From an uncultured Bacteroidales bacterium (lineage in GTDB: Bacteria > Bacteroidota > Bacteroidia > Bacteroidales > UBA932): a DNA stretch of 18,019 nucleotides. Under the pieces are notes generated by a model. That model did no database searches, was not told where the DNA came from, and saw only the letters and a program-made list of their open reading frames with translations. Every line of letters starts with the position of its first letter. Positions within the stretch are counted from its first letter, which is position 1. The position numbers and the translations under genes are program-made. The stretch spans positions 1-18,019 of the forward strand of contig URDD01000052.1 in the NCBI GenBank assembly GCA_900546395.1, in the 5' to 3' direction. Shown here piece after piece: positions 1-7,570 of the stretch.

Positions 1-50
1 AAATAAATTTTTCCTTGTAACTTATTAAAATTTAATTTATTAAACACTAA

Positions 51-67
51 CGGAGATTTTTTCTCCG
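51..67 (-). terminator. Weak hairpin, possible terminator
   Basis: A 6-bp perfect stem (CGGAGA/TCTCCG) closes a 5-T loop. It lies about 40 bp beyond the stop codon of the minus-strand gene at 105-482. On the minus strand the sequence after the stem is AT-rich but has no solid T-run, so termination is only a guess. The rest of 1-104 is AT-rich and shows no gene. Confidence 0.3.
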
Positions 68-104
68 GACATTAATGGGTGATTATAATGAAATACTTGC
101 AGAA

Positions 105-482
105 CTATCGCACTGCAAGTATCCCGTCAACTATGAATTTCTGTTTTCCTCTCCAAGGCAGGGCTCCGAGATATTCTTTGTAATGTAGCTCTACAGTCTT
201 GCCGCTGCATCTCATAAGCGAGTCTGCAAGATTCTGGTCAGTGATAGAGAATTCAAATTCATAAGACTGGATAGTAGAACTGGTTTTTCTGGCATCGAAG
301 CCGGCCTGTATAGCCTTGCCTTCGTAAGTTTTGAATACATAACCTTTATATACTACAAAATTCAGTTCCCCGGCCTTGACACCTTCGCCGAAAACGAAAT
401 AAAATCTGAAATATACGAATACTGCAAGGGCGAGAGCCAGAACCAGACAGGATATTGTAACTATTTTCCCGGTAGTTTTCAT
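105..482 (-). CDS. Small membrane-anchored protein of unknown function
   Basis: A 125-residue protein. Residues about 6-30 form one long hydrophobic segment rich in Leu, Ala, Val and Phe after a short basic N-terminus, so it is probably a single-pass membrane anchor or uncleaved signal. The rest is a small soluble domain with a Gly-rich entry (FGEGVKAGELN) followed by KGYVFKTYEGKAIQAG. I recall this motif from short conserved Bacteroidota proteins that databases sometimes mislabel as 6-phosphogluconate dehydrogenase; it has none of that enzyme's features. The ATG lies about 22 bp downstream of the likely transcription start of the promoter at 509-540, which supports this start. No functional link to the PUL is visible. 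Confidence 0.75.
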   Translation of the reverse strand: MKTTGKIVTISCLVLALALAVFVYFRFYFVFGEGVKAGELNFVVYKGYVFKTYEGKAIQAGFDARKTSSTIQSYEFEFSITDQNLADSLMRCSGKTVELHYKEYLGALPWRGKQKFIVDGILAVR

Positions 483-508
483 TATTAAATAATGTTTTAA
501 ATTCTATT

Positions 509-540
509 CAAAGTTAGAAACAGTTTTGAAAATTCTCAAA
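509..540 (-). promoter_or_regulatory. Bacteroidetes -33/-7 promoter
   Basis: Read on the minus strand, a TTTG (-33, positions 540-537) is followed after 20 nt by TAACTTTG (-7, positions 516-509). This matches the Bacteroides consensus TTTG-N(about 20)-TAnnTTTG exactly. Transcription would begin near 505 and give a leader of about 22 nt before the gene at 105-482. That gene therefore need not be co-transcribed with the one at 591-920. Confidence 0.7.
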
Positions 541-590
541 TAATATTCTTGTAAGGAACTGTATTATGCCGTTTTTGAAGATGCAGGTCT

Positions 591-920
591 TTATTCAAGT
601 ATTCCTGCAGAAATGAGAAGGCCTATGAATGGAGTCTGCTGGCGTTTTATATGCGGCTTTACCGTAGAAGTATTGATTTTGTCTAAAGTACGGATCTTCT
701 CATAAGCATATCTGAAATCTTTGCCTGTAAGATATTCTCCATCATCCGCGCGTTTTGTTCCCGGACTGCCTCCTCGGAGAAAAATGCAGCTGCCTACAAA
801 GGTGGCAGAGTATTCTATACCTGTCACAGATTTGAATTTATGGTTTTCATTTATGAAATTTACGATTTCATTCCATATTTCTTCACCTGTCTTTGCCTGA
901 AATTCCTTTTTAATTTTCAT
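591..920 (-). CDS. Small hypothetical protein, no family recognised
   Basis: A 109-residue soluble protein without signal peptide or membrane segment. The N-terminal third is predicted helical and charged. The middle carries a Gly-rich basic stretch (FLRGGSPGTKRADDGEYL) followed by a helix (GKDFRYAYEKIRTLDKI). The C-terminal part has HIKRQQTPFIGLLISAGILE, which looks like the recognition end of a small helical or winged-helix fold. That could suit a nucleic-acid-binding protein, but I do not recognise a family. The ATG lies about 60 bp from a -7-like box. It reads in the same direction as the gene at 105-482, across a 108-bp gap that holds a separate promoter. Real-gene confidence rests on plausible composition, full length and tidy boundaries. 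Confidence 0.65.
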   Translation of the reverse strand: MKIKKEFQAKTGEEIWNEIVNFINENHKFKSVTGIEYSATFVGSCIFLRGGSPGTKRADDGEYLTGKDFRYAYEKIRTLDKINTSTVKPHIKRQQTPFIGLLISAGILE

Positions 921-986
921 TGTCTTTTAAGGCTTAAGTTATTGTGAATTTACTTTCCGGCTTGTTATTATCCGTGATATTTGTTA

Positions 987-994
987 CAAAAATA
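987..994 (-). promoter_or_regulatory. Possible -7 box for the gene at 591-920
   Basis: The minus strand reads TATTTTTG, a match to TAnnTTTG, and would give a leader of about 60 nt. No -33 TTTG is found at the expected spacing, so this is only half a promoter. Confidence 0.3.
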
Positions 995-1058
995 GGGAAA
1001 AAGATAGAAAATTAGAATAATAATCGTTATCTTGCGAAGAATTTGTAATAAATTTGTT

Positions 1059-2327
1059 ATGGCAGATAAAAAAGTCCGTATTGAAGTAAATTCAGAGATT
1101 GGAAAGTTAAACTCAGTTTTGCTGCATCCTCCCGGGGCAGAAGTTGAGAATATGACGCCGCAGAATGTGCAGCGAGCTCTTTATAGTGATATCCTTAACC
1201 TTTCAATTGCGCGACAGGAGTATGCCCAGCTTTACGGAGTGCTTTCCAAAGTCGCAGATGTATATCTGGTCAATGACCTTTTGGTAAAGGTGCTTGACAA
1301 TCCGGATGCAAGAGCCGGTCTTTTGCAGCGTATATGTGTCAGTGAAGATGCTACCGAGTATTACGATATGCTTTTGGAGATGCCTTCGAAGAAGCTTGCA
1401 AAGGTTCTTATTGAAGGACTCCCGGCAAAAGTCAATACCCTGACTTCTTTCCTTAGAAACGAGTATTATGCTCTTTACCCTCTCTATAATTTCTATTTTA
1501 CGAGGGATGCTGCAGTAACCGTTGGAAACAATGCGCTGATATGCCGTATGGCAAACAAGGTCAGGATGAGGGAGTCATTCATCATGGATGCCATTTACCG
1601 TTCCAGCGGTGTGTTTGACTGCAATGTTATAGATGCAAACGATTTCCAGCCGGAGGGTTCTCCGATAAAGATGGAAGGCGGTGATATCCTGGTGGCAAGG
1701 GAGGATATTCTGTTGCTTGGAAACGGATGCAGATCAAGTTCTCAGGGAATAGACTTTATGATAGAAAGATTCCGCAGAGACCATGACAAGGGACGCTTCA
1801 ACATCATAGTACAGCAGCTTCCGTCATCGCCGGAGTCGTTCATTCATTTGGATATGGTATTTACCCTCCTCGACAGGGACAAATGTATGATTTTCGAGCC
1901 TCTTATTCTTGGTGACAACCAGTACCAGACTGTTCAGATAACAGTGGAAGACGGTAAGGTGTCGAAAATATCTTCGGTATCGGATATAATTACAGCACTT
2001 AAACGTCTGGGTATGGATTTGGATCCTGTAGTCTGCGGAGGACGTGACGAGTGGGATCAGGAGAGAGAGCAGTGGCACAGTGGAGCCAATTTCTTTGCCT
2101 TTGCACCAGGAAAAGTCCTTTCGTACGCGAGAAATGTGCACACGCTTGAAAGTCTTGACAAGAAAGGTTTTGAGGTCATCACTGCTGCCGATGTCATAGC
2201 CGGAAAGGCGTCAATTGACGGGGATAAGCCGTGTGTCGTGACTATTGCAGGCTCTGAACTTCCTCGAGGCGGCGGAGGAGCAAGATGTATGACGATGCCT
2301 CTTTCTCGCAGATCTGTGAAATGGTAG
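1059..2327 (+). CDS. arcA: Arginine deiminase
   Basis: A 422-residue cytoplasmic enzyme that hydrolyses L-arginine to citrulline and ammonia; the length fits the family. The active-site residues of the pentein fold are all visible: Asp150 in FTRD, Glu206 in MEGGD, His263 and Asp265 in HLDMVF, and the nucleophile Cys410 in GGGGARCMTMP. A TTG 27 bp upstream would extend the frame, but the ATG at 1059 begins MADKKVRIEVNSEIGKL, which matches where family members start, so I use it. No ornithine carbamoyltransferase, carbamate kinase or arginine/ornithine antiporter gene adjoins it, so it stands apart from a classical arc operon. It converges with the sigma factor gene, 12 bp from end to end, with no clear terminator between them. 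The related guanidino-modifying amidinotransferases are a less likely reading, given the C-terminal RCMTMP motif. Confidence 0.93.
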   Translation: MADKKVRIEVNSEIGKLNSVLLHPPGAEVENMTPQNVQRALYSDILNLSIARQEYAQLYGVLSKVADVYLVNDLLVKVLDNPDARAGLLQRICVSEDATEYYDMLLEMPSKKLAKVLIEGLPAKVNTLTSFLRNEYYALYPLYNFYFTRDAAVTVGNNALICRMANKVRMRESFIMDAIYRSSGVFDCNVIDANDFQPEGSPIKMEGGDILVAREDILLLGNGCRSSSQGIDFMIERFRRDHDKGRFNIIVQQLPSSPESFIHLDMVFTLLDRDKCMIFEPLILGDNQYQTVQITVEDGKVSKISSVSDIITALKRLGMDLDPVVCGGRDEWDQEREQWHSGANFFAFAPGKVLSYARNVHTLESLDKKGFEVITAADVIAGKASIDGDKPCVVTIAGSELPRGGGGARCMTMPLSRRSVKW

Positions 2328-2339
2328 ATATGAACATCC

Positions 2340-2930
2340 TCAGCCGTTCATGAAAACACTTGCCAGCAAGTCGGCCATAATGGATATGGGAATTACCATC
2401 CCTGGCATATAATCCTTTAGAGAGTCGCGCATCATTTTCAGCACAGACTGTATGTCGCGTTTTACCTTTCGTGGAGTGATATTGTATTTTTCCGCAATCT
2501 CCTGATATGTCATGTCTTCAAATCTGCTGGAGCAGAATATGTTGCGTGTCATTTCAGGAGTTTGTTCCATCAACTTGTAGAAAATCTGCATAATGTCATC
2601 ACGGAAAATTATACTTATATCTTCGCTTTCAAGAATATTGATTTCGGTCATGGCAGCTTTATATCTGTCCTCATGTATCCTGAGTCTGTTGGCTTTGTCT
2701 CGCATATAATTGAGGCAACTATTTTTGATGGACTGTAGAATATACGCTTCAGGGACAGTTTCAACCTGTATTTTGCTTCTGTTTTCCCAAAAGTTGGTGA
2801 AACAGTTTGAAACTATGTCTTCGGCTGCTATCTCATCTTTTACATATGATCTGGCAATTATGATGAATTTCTCCCTATATTTAAGGAAAAGGTGACCAAA
2901 ATCTGAAGAAGATATATCTGATGCCGACAT
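2340..2930 (-). CDS. ECF RNA polymerase sigma-70 factor (Bacteroidetes type)
   Basis: A 196-residue extracytoplasmic-function sigma factor. Region 2 (roughly residues 10-80) contains DEIAAEDIVSNCFTNFWENR, the core-binding and -10-recognition helices. Region 4 (about 120-175) has the helix-turn-helix MTYQEIAEKYNITPRKVKRD, which reads the -35 region. A short hydrophobic tail (PGMVIPISIMADLLASVF) follows, as is common in Bacteroides family members. It lies divergently from the FecR-type anti-sigma gene, its likely partner, across a 246-bp intergenic region. In host-glycan PULs such pairs respond to substrate sensed by a SusC protein bearing an STN domain, and that protein follows here at 4191. 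The logical target is the SusC-SusD operon. Family assignment is firm; the partner and target are inferred from position. Confidence 0.93.
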   Translation of the reverse strand: MSASDISSSDFGHLFLKYREKFIIIARSYVKDEIAAEDIVSNCFTNFWENRSKIQVETVPEAYILQSIKNSCLNYMRDKANRLRIHEDRYKAAMTEINILESEDISIIFRDDIMQIFYKLMEQTPEMTRNIFCSSRFEDMTYQEIAEKYNITPRKVKRDIQSVLKMMRDSLKDYMPGMVIPISIMADLLASVFMNG

Positions 2931-2950
2931 GTTGACTCTGTTATATTTTA

Positions 2951-2982
2951 CAAATATAGTATTTAATTGTGATAAATCTAAA
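2951..2982 (-). promoter_or_regulatory. Promoter of the ECF sigma gene
   Basis: On the minus strand TTTA (positions 2982-2979, three of four matches to the -33 TTTG) is followed after 20 nt by a perfect -7 box, TATATTTG (2958-2951). The predicted start near 2946 gives a leader of only about 16 nt. This is a housekeeping-type promoter, so the sigma gene need not depend on itself for expression. Confidence 0.5.
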
Positions 2983-3015
2983 GAATCCGGTTTCTTATTA
3001 TTTGAGTCTGCATTA

Positions 3016-3076
3016 AGAAGCTGTTTAAATTTTTGTCATTATAAAAGAATTTTTGAAAAATTTTTAAACAGCTTCT
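3016..3076. repeat. 14-bp perfect inverted repeat between sigma and anti-sigma genes
   Basis: AGAAGCTGTTTAAA (3016-3029) is the exact reverse complement of TTTAAACAGCTTCT (3063-3076). Five more pairs (T-run 3030-3034 with A-run 3056-3060) extend the stem past a 2-nt bulge, leaving a loop of about 21 nt. It sits between two divergent start codons, where a terminator would be unexpected, so an operator or a small mobile or repeat element is more likely. The right arm belongs to a 25-bp sequence repeated at 15173-15197. Confidence 0.75.
3052..3076 (+). repeat. 25-bp direct repeat, copy 1
   Basis: This stretch is identical over 25 bp to 15173-15197, in the same orientation. It reads TTTG, a run of A, a run of T, then TTTAAACAGCTTCT. 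It ends 100 bp before the FecR start codon. Confidence 0.85.
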
Positions 3077-3089
3077 AAGGATGTAAAGC

Positions 3090-3124
3090 GAAAAATAAGA
3101 AAAAAATAAAAAAAATATAATTTT
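3090..3124. other. A-tract-rich stretch upstream of fecR
   Basis: The stretch is almost entirely A with scattered T and one G, in A-runs of 5 to 8. It lies between the inverted repeat and the FecR start. Such DNA is intrinsically bent and can act as an upstream promoter element. No exact TAnnTTTG box is found on the plus strand here, so the promoter of fecR may be one read by the ECF sigma factor itself. Confidence 0.35.
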
Positions 3125-3176
3125 AAGGGGTCCGTCATTAAATCTTATGTGTCATATATACGTTTTGACAAGAATT

Positions 3177-4133
3177 ATGGATACATATTTGCTTATAAAA
3201 TATTTCAAAAGACAGACCTCGGAACAGGAAGATAAAGAGATTCAGGCCTGGCTTGCTGCTGATACAGATGGGAGCAGAGCCAAGGAGTACAAGAAAGCAC
3301 ACCTGCTTTTTGCAGGTATGACGGTCCTTTGGACACCTGCTGCAATGCCTGTAAAAAAGAAATCCAATTATTCATTAAGGAAAGCGCTTATGACTTCAGC
3401 GGTAGCAGCCGTTGTTGCTATCTCCATAATTGTGACTTCGTTCCTTACCAAGGAGCATATATTGTACAGTCTTTCGCAGAATGTAGAGAAAATAACGGTG
3501 CCGTCAGGTTACCCTATGCAGTTGACACTTTCTGATGGTACAGAACTTTGGCTCAACGCAGGCTCGGTACTTGAATATCCTTCCGTTTTTTCATCCCGCA
3601 ACAGGACTGTTACCCTTGTTTCTGGAGAAATACTTTTTGATGTTGCAAAAGACGCTCAGAGACCATTTGTTGTCCGCACATACGCTTCTGAAATTTCCGT
3701 TTTGGGAACAAAGTTCAATGTTTTTGTCGATGAGGAGAACCAGAATTTTTCAGCTACACTTATCAGAGGCTCTATAAAGGTGACAAACAAAGAGAACATG
3801 CAAGAGTCATTCGTACTTTCTCCGAATGAAGTGGTAAGAAAACAAGGGGAGCATTTGTATGTGGAACGTGTTGAGGATGTAGAAAGTGTAACATGCTGGA
3901 CCAAAGGCCTCATTGATGTGGTGAACGTACCTTTTGACGAACTTATGCGAAGACTCGAACGCATGTATGATGTAGAGATAGTGATTGAAAAGAAAGATCT
4001 TCCTGAAGTAAGATATACTTGGGGGAAAATCCGTATTTCAGGCGGTATTGAGAATGCCTTGTCTATTTTGTCACAGGGAGCAGACTTTACATGGAAGAGA
4101 GATGCGGCGACCGGTAACATACTGATACGCTGA
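3177..4133 (+). CDS. FecR-family anti-sigma factor
   Basis: A 318-residue inner-membrane regulator. The first 70 residues form the cytoplasmic sigma-binding part (MDTYLLIKYFKRQTSEQEDKEIQAWL). Residues about 71-90 are a single transmembrane helix (Ala/Val/Ile-rich). The periplasmic FecR domain follows (about 105-205; landmarks VPSGYPMQLTLSDGTELWLN, VSGEILFDV and VLGTKFNV), and a C-terminal DUF4974-like domain (about 235-318) begins near VPFDELMRRLERMYDVEI. An ATG 30 bp upstream would add MCHIYVLTRI, but family members usually begin with a short Met-Asp leader directly before the LLIKYF helix, so I prefer 3177. The gene is 57 bp upstream of susC, which encodes the matching STN domain. This completes a SusC-FecR-sigma trans-envelope signalling chain. 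Confidence 0.93.
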   Translation: MDTYLLIKYFKRQTSEQEDKEIQAWLAADTDGSRAKEYKKAHLLFAGMTVLWTPAAMPVKKKSNYSLRKALMTSAVAAVVAISIIVTSFLTKEHILYSLSQNVEKITVPSGYPMQLTLSDGTELWLNAGSVLEYPSVFSSRNRTVTLVSGEILFDVAKDAQRPFVVRTYASEISVLGTKFNVFVDEENQNFSATLIRGSIKVTNKENMQESFVLSPNEVVRKQGEHLYVERVEDVESVTCWTKGLIDVVNVPFDELMRRLERMYDVEIVIEKKDLPEVRYTWGKIRISGGIENALSILSQGADFTWKRDAATGNILIR

Positions 4134-4190
4134 TTGTAAAGCTGTCAGAATAACCATAAGAATACTATAACTAATTTTACTCATAATTAT

Positions 4191-7100
4191 ATGAACAATT
4201 GTCTTTTTAGCAGAATTGCAAGACTCTTTTTTATCAGCACCACACTGTTCTTCTGCCTGTCTTTCACGACAGTATTTGCACAAGAGCAGAAGCAGATAAC
4301 CCTCAAGATGGAAAATACCACCCTTGACAAGGATATCGCTGCTATTGAAAAGCAGTCAGAGTATTTGTTTCTGATAGACCAGGTAGATGTCAAGATGACC
4401 GTCAGTGTAAATGCTGACAAACTGCCTGTATCTGAAGTACTCAAGCAGATGTTCTCAGGAAAGGAAGATATCAAGTACGATATCAGACGGGGGGGGAATA
4501 TCTATATTTGTAAAAAAAGCGGGGATTCAAAAAATGAATCTGCAGTAGGAAACAGAGTTTCCGGTACTGTAATTGACGCTTACGGCGTTCCTGTCATCGG
4601 AGTCGCCGTTATGTTTGAAGGAACGACAACCGGTGTAAGTACCGATCTGGATGGAAAGTTCTCTTTCGAAATTCCGGATGGTATGGATGCCGGTAATCTC
4701 GTTTTTTCCTGTCTTGGATATAAGACAGTAGTTTTGCCGGTAGGAACAAGACGTGTGTTTGATATCACCCTTGAGGATGACTCCATCATGATGGAAGGCA
4801 CAGTCGTTACCGCCCTCGGTATCAAGCGTTCTGAGAAAGCCCTTTCCTACAACGTACAGGAAGTAAAGTCAGACGAGCTGCTCGCAAACAAAGATGCTAA
4901 CTTTGTCAATTCCCTTAACGGTAAGGTAGCAGGTCTGGTCATCAACGCTTCTTCTTCAGGAGTCGGCGGTGCGTCAAAAGTAGTTATGCGTGGACAGAAA
5001 TCCATCTCTAAATCTTCAAACGCACTTTACGTCATTGACGGTGTTCCTATGTATACATCAGCGAGAGAAGCCGGTACTGAATTCGACTCGAGAGGTGCCT
5101 CAGACCCTGTAGCCGATATCAACCCTGAGGACATTGAGTCCATGACAGTCCTCACTGGTGCTGCCGCTGCCGCTCTTTACGGATCAGCCGCTGCCAACGG
5201 TGCAATTGTCATCAATACCAAGAAAGGTATGGAAGGCAAGACATCTGTGACAGTCAGCAGTAATACTGAACTCTTCAACCCTTTCGTACTCCCGAGATTC
5301 CAGAACAGATATGGAACAGGTGACTATTCCTCTTCAACCGGCTCGACAGTACGTAGCTGGGGACAGCGTCTGAATGATGCCAACTCAATGGGGTATGATC
5401 CTCGCAAGGATTACTTCAGAATGGGTGTGACAGGTACTGAAAGTGTTTCACTCTCAACAGGTAACGCTAAAAACCAAACCTATCTCTCAGCAGCAGCTGT
5501 AAACTCTGTAGGTATCGTACCGAACAACAAGTACAACCGTTACAACTTCACATTCCGTAACACTACCAAGTTCCTTGAGGACAAGATGACATTGGATGTG
5601 TCTGCAAGCTATGTAATGCAGGACGACCAAAATATGACCAACCAGGGTACATACAATAACCCTCTCCTCGGTGCATATCTCTTTCCTCGTGGAAACGATT
5701 GGAATGACATATACATGTACGAAAGATGGAATCCTACCAGAAAAATCTACACCCAGTACTGGCCGGTAGGAGATGCCGGTATGACAATGCAGAACCCATA
5801 CTGGATTAACTACAGGAATATGCGTCAGAACAAAAAGTCCCGCTATATGATTTCAGCAGGGCTTTCATATGAGATTCTCGACTGGCTTACAATTTCAGGT
5901 CGAGTACGTGTAGATAACTCGTACAACAAATACACAGAGAAGTTCTATGCTACTACCAATACACAGCTGACCGAGAAATCCGACAACGGACTGTTCGGTC
6001 AGGAAACATCCGAGGACAAGCAGTTCTATGCAGACGCATTGCTTGACATAAACAAGACTTGGGACAACTGGAGTCTTCACGCCAACCTCGGCGCTTCCAT
6101 CACCGATATGCGCAGTGACATGTTTTCAAACAGAGGACCTATCGCAGACAACAACGTTCCTAACGTCTTCAACGTATTCTCGATTGACCAGGCATCTATG
6201 GTTAAGAAACAGGCTGGTTGGAGAGAGCAGGTACAGTCAGTATATGCTTCAGCTGAAGTCGGCTTCAAGAGCACTTATTATCTGACACTCACCGGAAGAA
6301 ACGACTGGCCTTCGCAGCTTGCAGGACCACGTTCTACAGCAAAGTCATTCTTCTACCCATCAGTGGGAGCATCAGTAGTGATTTCTGAAATCATCCCTAA
6401 CATGCCAAGACAGCTTGAATACATCAAGTTGAGAGCTTCATACGCATCAGTAGGTACGCCTTTCGAGCGCTGGCTGGCTAATCCTATGCACGAGTGGCCT
6501 GACAAAGGAAATGCTTGGGGAACAGATACTTCATATCCTGTAAGCCTTAAACCGGAGAGAACCAATTCTTGGGAAATAGGTCTCACTATGAGATTCCTCG
6601 AGTGGTTCAGCCTTGATGCCACTTATTATCGTACAAATACGAAGAACCAGACATTCTTCCCTGAGATTTCTACAGGTTCCGGCTACTCGAAGATTCCTAT
6701 CCAGTCCGGTAACGTACTCAACGAAGGGTTTGAGCTCGCTTTGGGGTTTGAGAAACAGTGGGGTATCTTCAATTGGGCAAGTAACTACACCCTCTCAACC
6801 AACAGGAACGAGATTCTTTCTTTGGCAGAGAATGCTATCAACCCTATGACAGGAGAGGAACTCAAGATACCTGCTCTCGATATGGGTGGTCTTGGAAACG
6901 CCAAGTTCATCTTGAAGACAGGCGGCTCACTCGGAGACCTTTACACGGCAGCTGACCTTGTAAGAGACGACAAGAATGCCATCTTTGTAGATGATTCAGG
7001 ACAGCTGATGACCAATGCATTTACAGATATCAAGGATTACAAGAAACTTGGAAGCGTTCTCCCAAAGGCAAACATGGCATGGAGAAACGATTTCCGTATA

Positions 7101-7556
7101 GGAAACTTCAACATCGGTCTGATGTTCTCAGCCAGAATCGGTGGAGTCGTTTTCTCAAGAACTCAGGCAGTTCTTGATATGTTTGGAGTATCTGAGGCGA
7201 CGGCAGTTGCCCGTGATAACGGCATGATTGCCATCAACGGTGATGACCGCATTGACCCTAATGAATGGTTTACCAAGATTGCAGGAGGCGATGTTGTACC
7301 TCAGTATTATACTTATTCGGCTACAAATGTCCGTCTTCAGGAGGCATCTATTGGATATACATTCTCGAGGAAGATGCTCAATGACGTTTGTGAACTTACT
7401 CTCCAGCTTGTCGGAAGAAATCTGTGGATGATATATAACAAGGCTCCGTTTGATCCTGAATCCATCGCTACTACAGGAAATTATTACCAAGGTATCGACT
7501 ATTTTATGATGCCGAATACGCGCAATTTCGGATTCAATATCAGAATTAAATTTTAA
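4191..7556 (+). CDS. susC: SusC-like TonB-dependent transporter with STN signalling domain
   Basis: A 1121-residue outer-membrane protein. Signal peptide residues 1-30 end in VFA before Gln31. Residues about 35-108 form an STN domain (ITLKMENTTLDKDIAAIEKQ), which contacts a FecR protein across the periplasm. Residues about 122-195 are the carboxypeptidase-D-like barrel seen in SusC proteins (VSGTVIDAYGVPVIGVAV). The TonB box region (EGTVVTALGI) is followed by the plug (about 210-340, with MRGQKSIS, NALYVIDGVP and LTGAAAAALYG) and the 22-stranded barrel, ending in FGFNIRIKF with a terminal Phe. With the SusD lid it imports oligosaccharides using TonB energy. The STN domain marks it as a sensor as well as a carrier. 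A run of eight G residues (4489-4496) lies in the STN coding part. Length is typical. Confidence 0.96.
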   Translation: MNNCLFSRIARLFFISTTLFFCLSFTTVFAQEQKQITLKMENTTLDKDIAAIEKQSEYLFLIDQVDVKMTVSVNADKLPVSEVLKQMFSGKEDIKYDIRRGGNIYICKKSGDSKNESAVGNRVSGTVIDAYGVPVIGVAVMFEGTTTGVSTDLDGKFSFEIPDGMDAGNLVFSCLGYKTVVLPVGTRRVFDITLEDDSIMMEGTVVTALGIKRSEKALSYNVQEVKSDELLANKDANFVNSLNGKVAGLVINASSSGVGGASKVVMRGQKSISKSSNALYVIDGVPMYTSAREAGTEFDSRGASDPVADINPEDIESMTVLTGAAAAALYGSAAANGAIVINTKKGMEGKTSVTVSSNTELFNPFVLPRFQNRYGTGDYSSSTGSTVRSWGQRLNDANSMGYDPRKDYFRMGVTGTESVSLSTGNAKNQTYLSAAAVNSVGIVPNNKYNRYNFTFRNTTKFLEDKMTLDVSASYVMQDDQNMTNQGTYNNPLLGAYLFPRGNDWNDIYMYERWNPTRKIYTQYWPVGDAGMTMQNPYWINYRNMRQNKKSRYMISAGLSYEILDWLTISGRVRVDNSYNKYTEKFYATTNTQLTEKSDNGLFGQETSEDKQFYADALLDINKTWDNWSLHANLGASITDMRSDMFSNRGPIADNNVPNVFNVFSIDQASMVKKQAGWREQVQSVYASAEVGFKSTYYLTLTGRNDWPSQLAGPRSTAKSFFYPSVGASVVISEIIPNMPRQLEYIKLRASYASVGTPFERWLANPMHEWPDKGNAWGTDTSYPVSLKPERTNSWEIGLTMRFLEWFSLDATYYRTNTKNQTFFPEISTGSGYSKIPIQSGNVLNEGFELALGFEKQWGIFNWASNYTLSTNRNEILSLAENAINPMTGEELKIPALDMGGLGNAKFILKTGGSLGDLYTAADLVRDDKNAIFVDDSGQLMTNAFTDIKDYKKLGSVLPKANMAWRNDFRIGNFNIGLMFSARIGGVVFSRTQAVLDMFGVSEATAVARDNGMIAINGDDRIDPNEWFTKIAGGDVVPQYYTYSATNVRLQEASIGYTFSRKMLNDVCELTLQLVGRNLWMIYNKAPFDPESIATTGNYYQGIDYFMMPNTRNFGFNIRIKF
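4489..4496 (+). repeat. G8 homopolymer inside susC
   Basis: Eight consecutive G bases encode the end of Arg100 plus Gly101-Gly102 of the STN domain. Loss of one G would run into TAG at 4546-4548 and gain of one into TAA at 4511-4513. Either slip would therefore truncate SusC after about 105-120 residues. An A7 run follows at 4512-4518. Confidence 0.9.
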
Positions 7557-7562
7557 GGAGGG
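7555..7562 (+). promoter_or_regulatory. Strong Shine-Dalgarno site before susD, overlapping the susC stop
   Basis: AAGGAGGG overlaps the susC stop codon TAA (7554-7556) and lies 8 nt before the susD ATG. Canonical Shine-Dalgarno sites are uncommon in Bacteroidetes. Its position suggests translational coupling and high output of the SusD lipoprotein. Confidence 0.7.
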
Positions 7563-7570
7563 ATTCCACA

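Noticed and set aside
1049..1056. TAAATTTG as a -7 box giving a leaderless arginine deiminase mRNA
   Set aside because: The box matches, but transcription would start about at the ATG and no -33 TTTG is at the right distance, so I do not list it as a promoter.
1032..1058. Upstream TTG start for arginine deiminase
   Set aside because: It adds nine residues with no family match; the ATG at 1059 begins at the usual N-terminus.
1824..2141. Minus-strand reading frame inside arginine deiminase
   Set aside because: It has no signal, motif or ribosome-binding site and is antisense to a clear enzyme gene.
2330..2351. Small hairpin ATGAAC...GTTCAT as a bidirectional terminator between arcA and the sigma gene
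   Set aside because: The stem is only 6 bp with a 10-nt loop and no T run on either side.
3016..3076. The AT-rich hairpin as an intrinsic terminator
   Set aside because: It lies between two divergent start codons, the stem is mostly A/T, and no transcript is expected to need ending there.
3656..4120. Minus-strand frame of 154 codons inside fecR
   Set aside because: It is a shadow of the FecR coding frame, low in complexity and Ser/Thr-rich.
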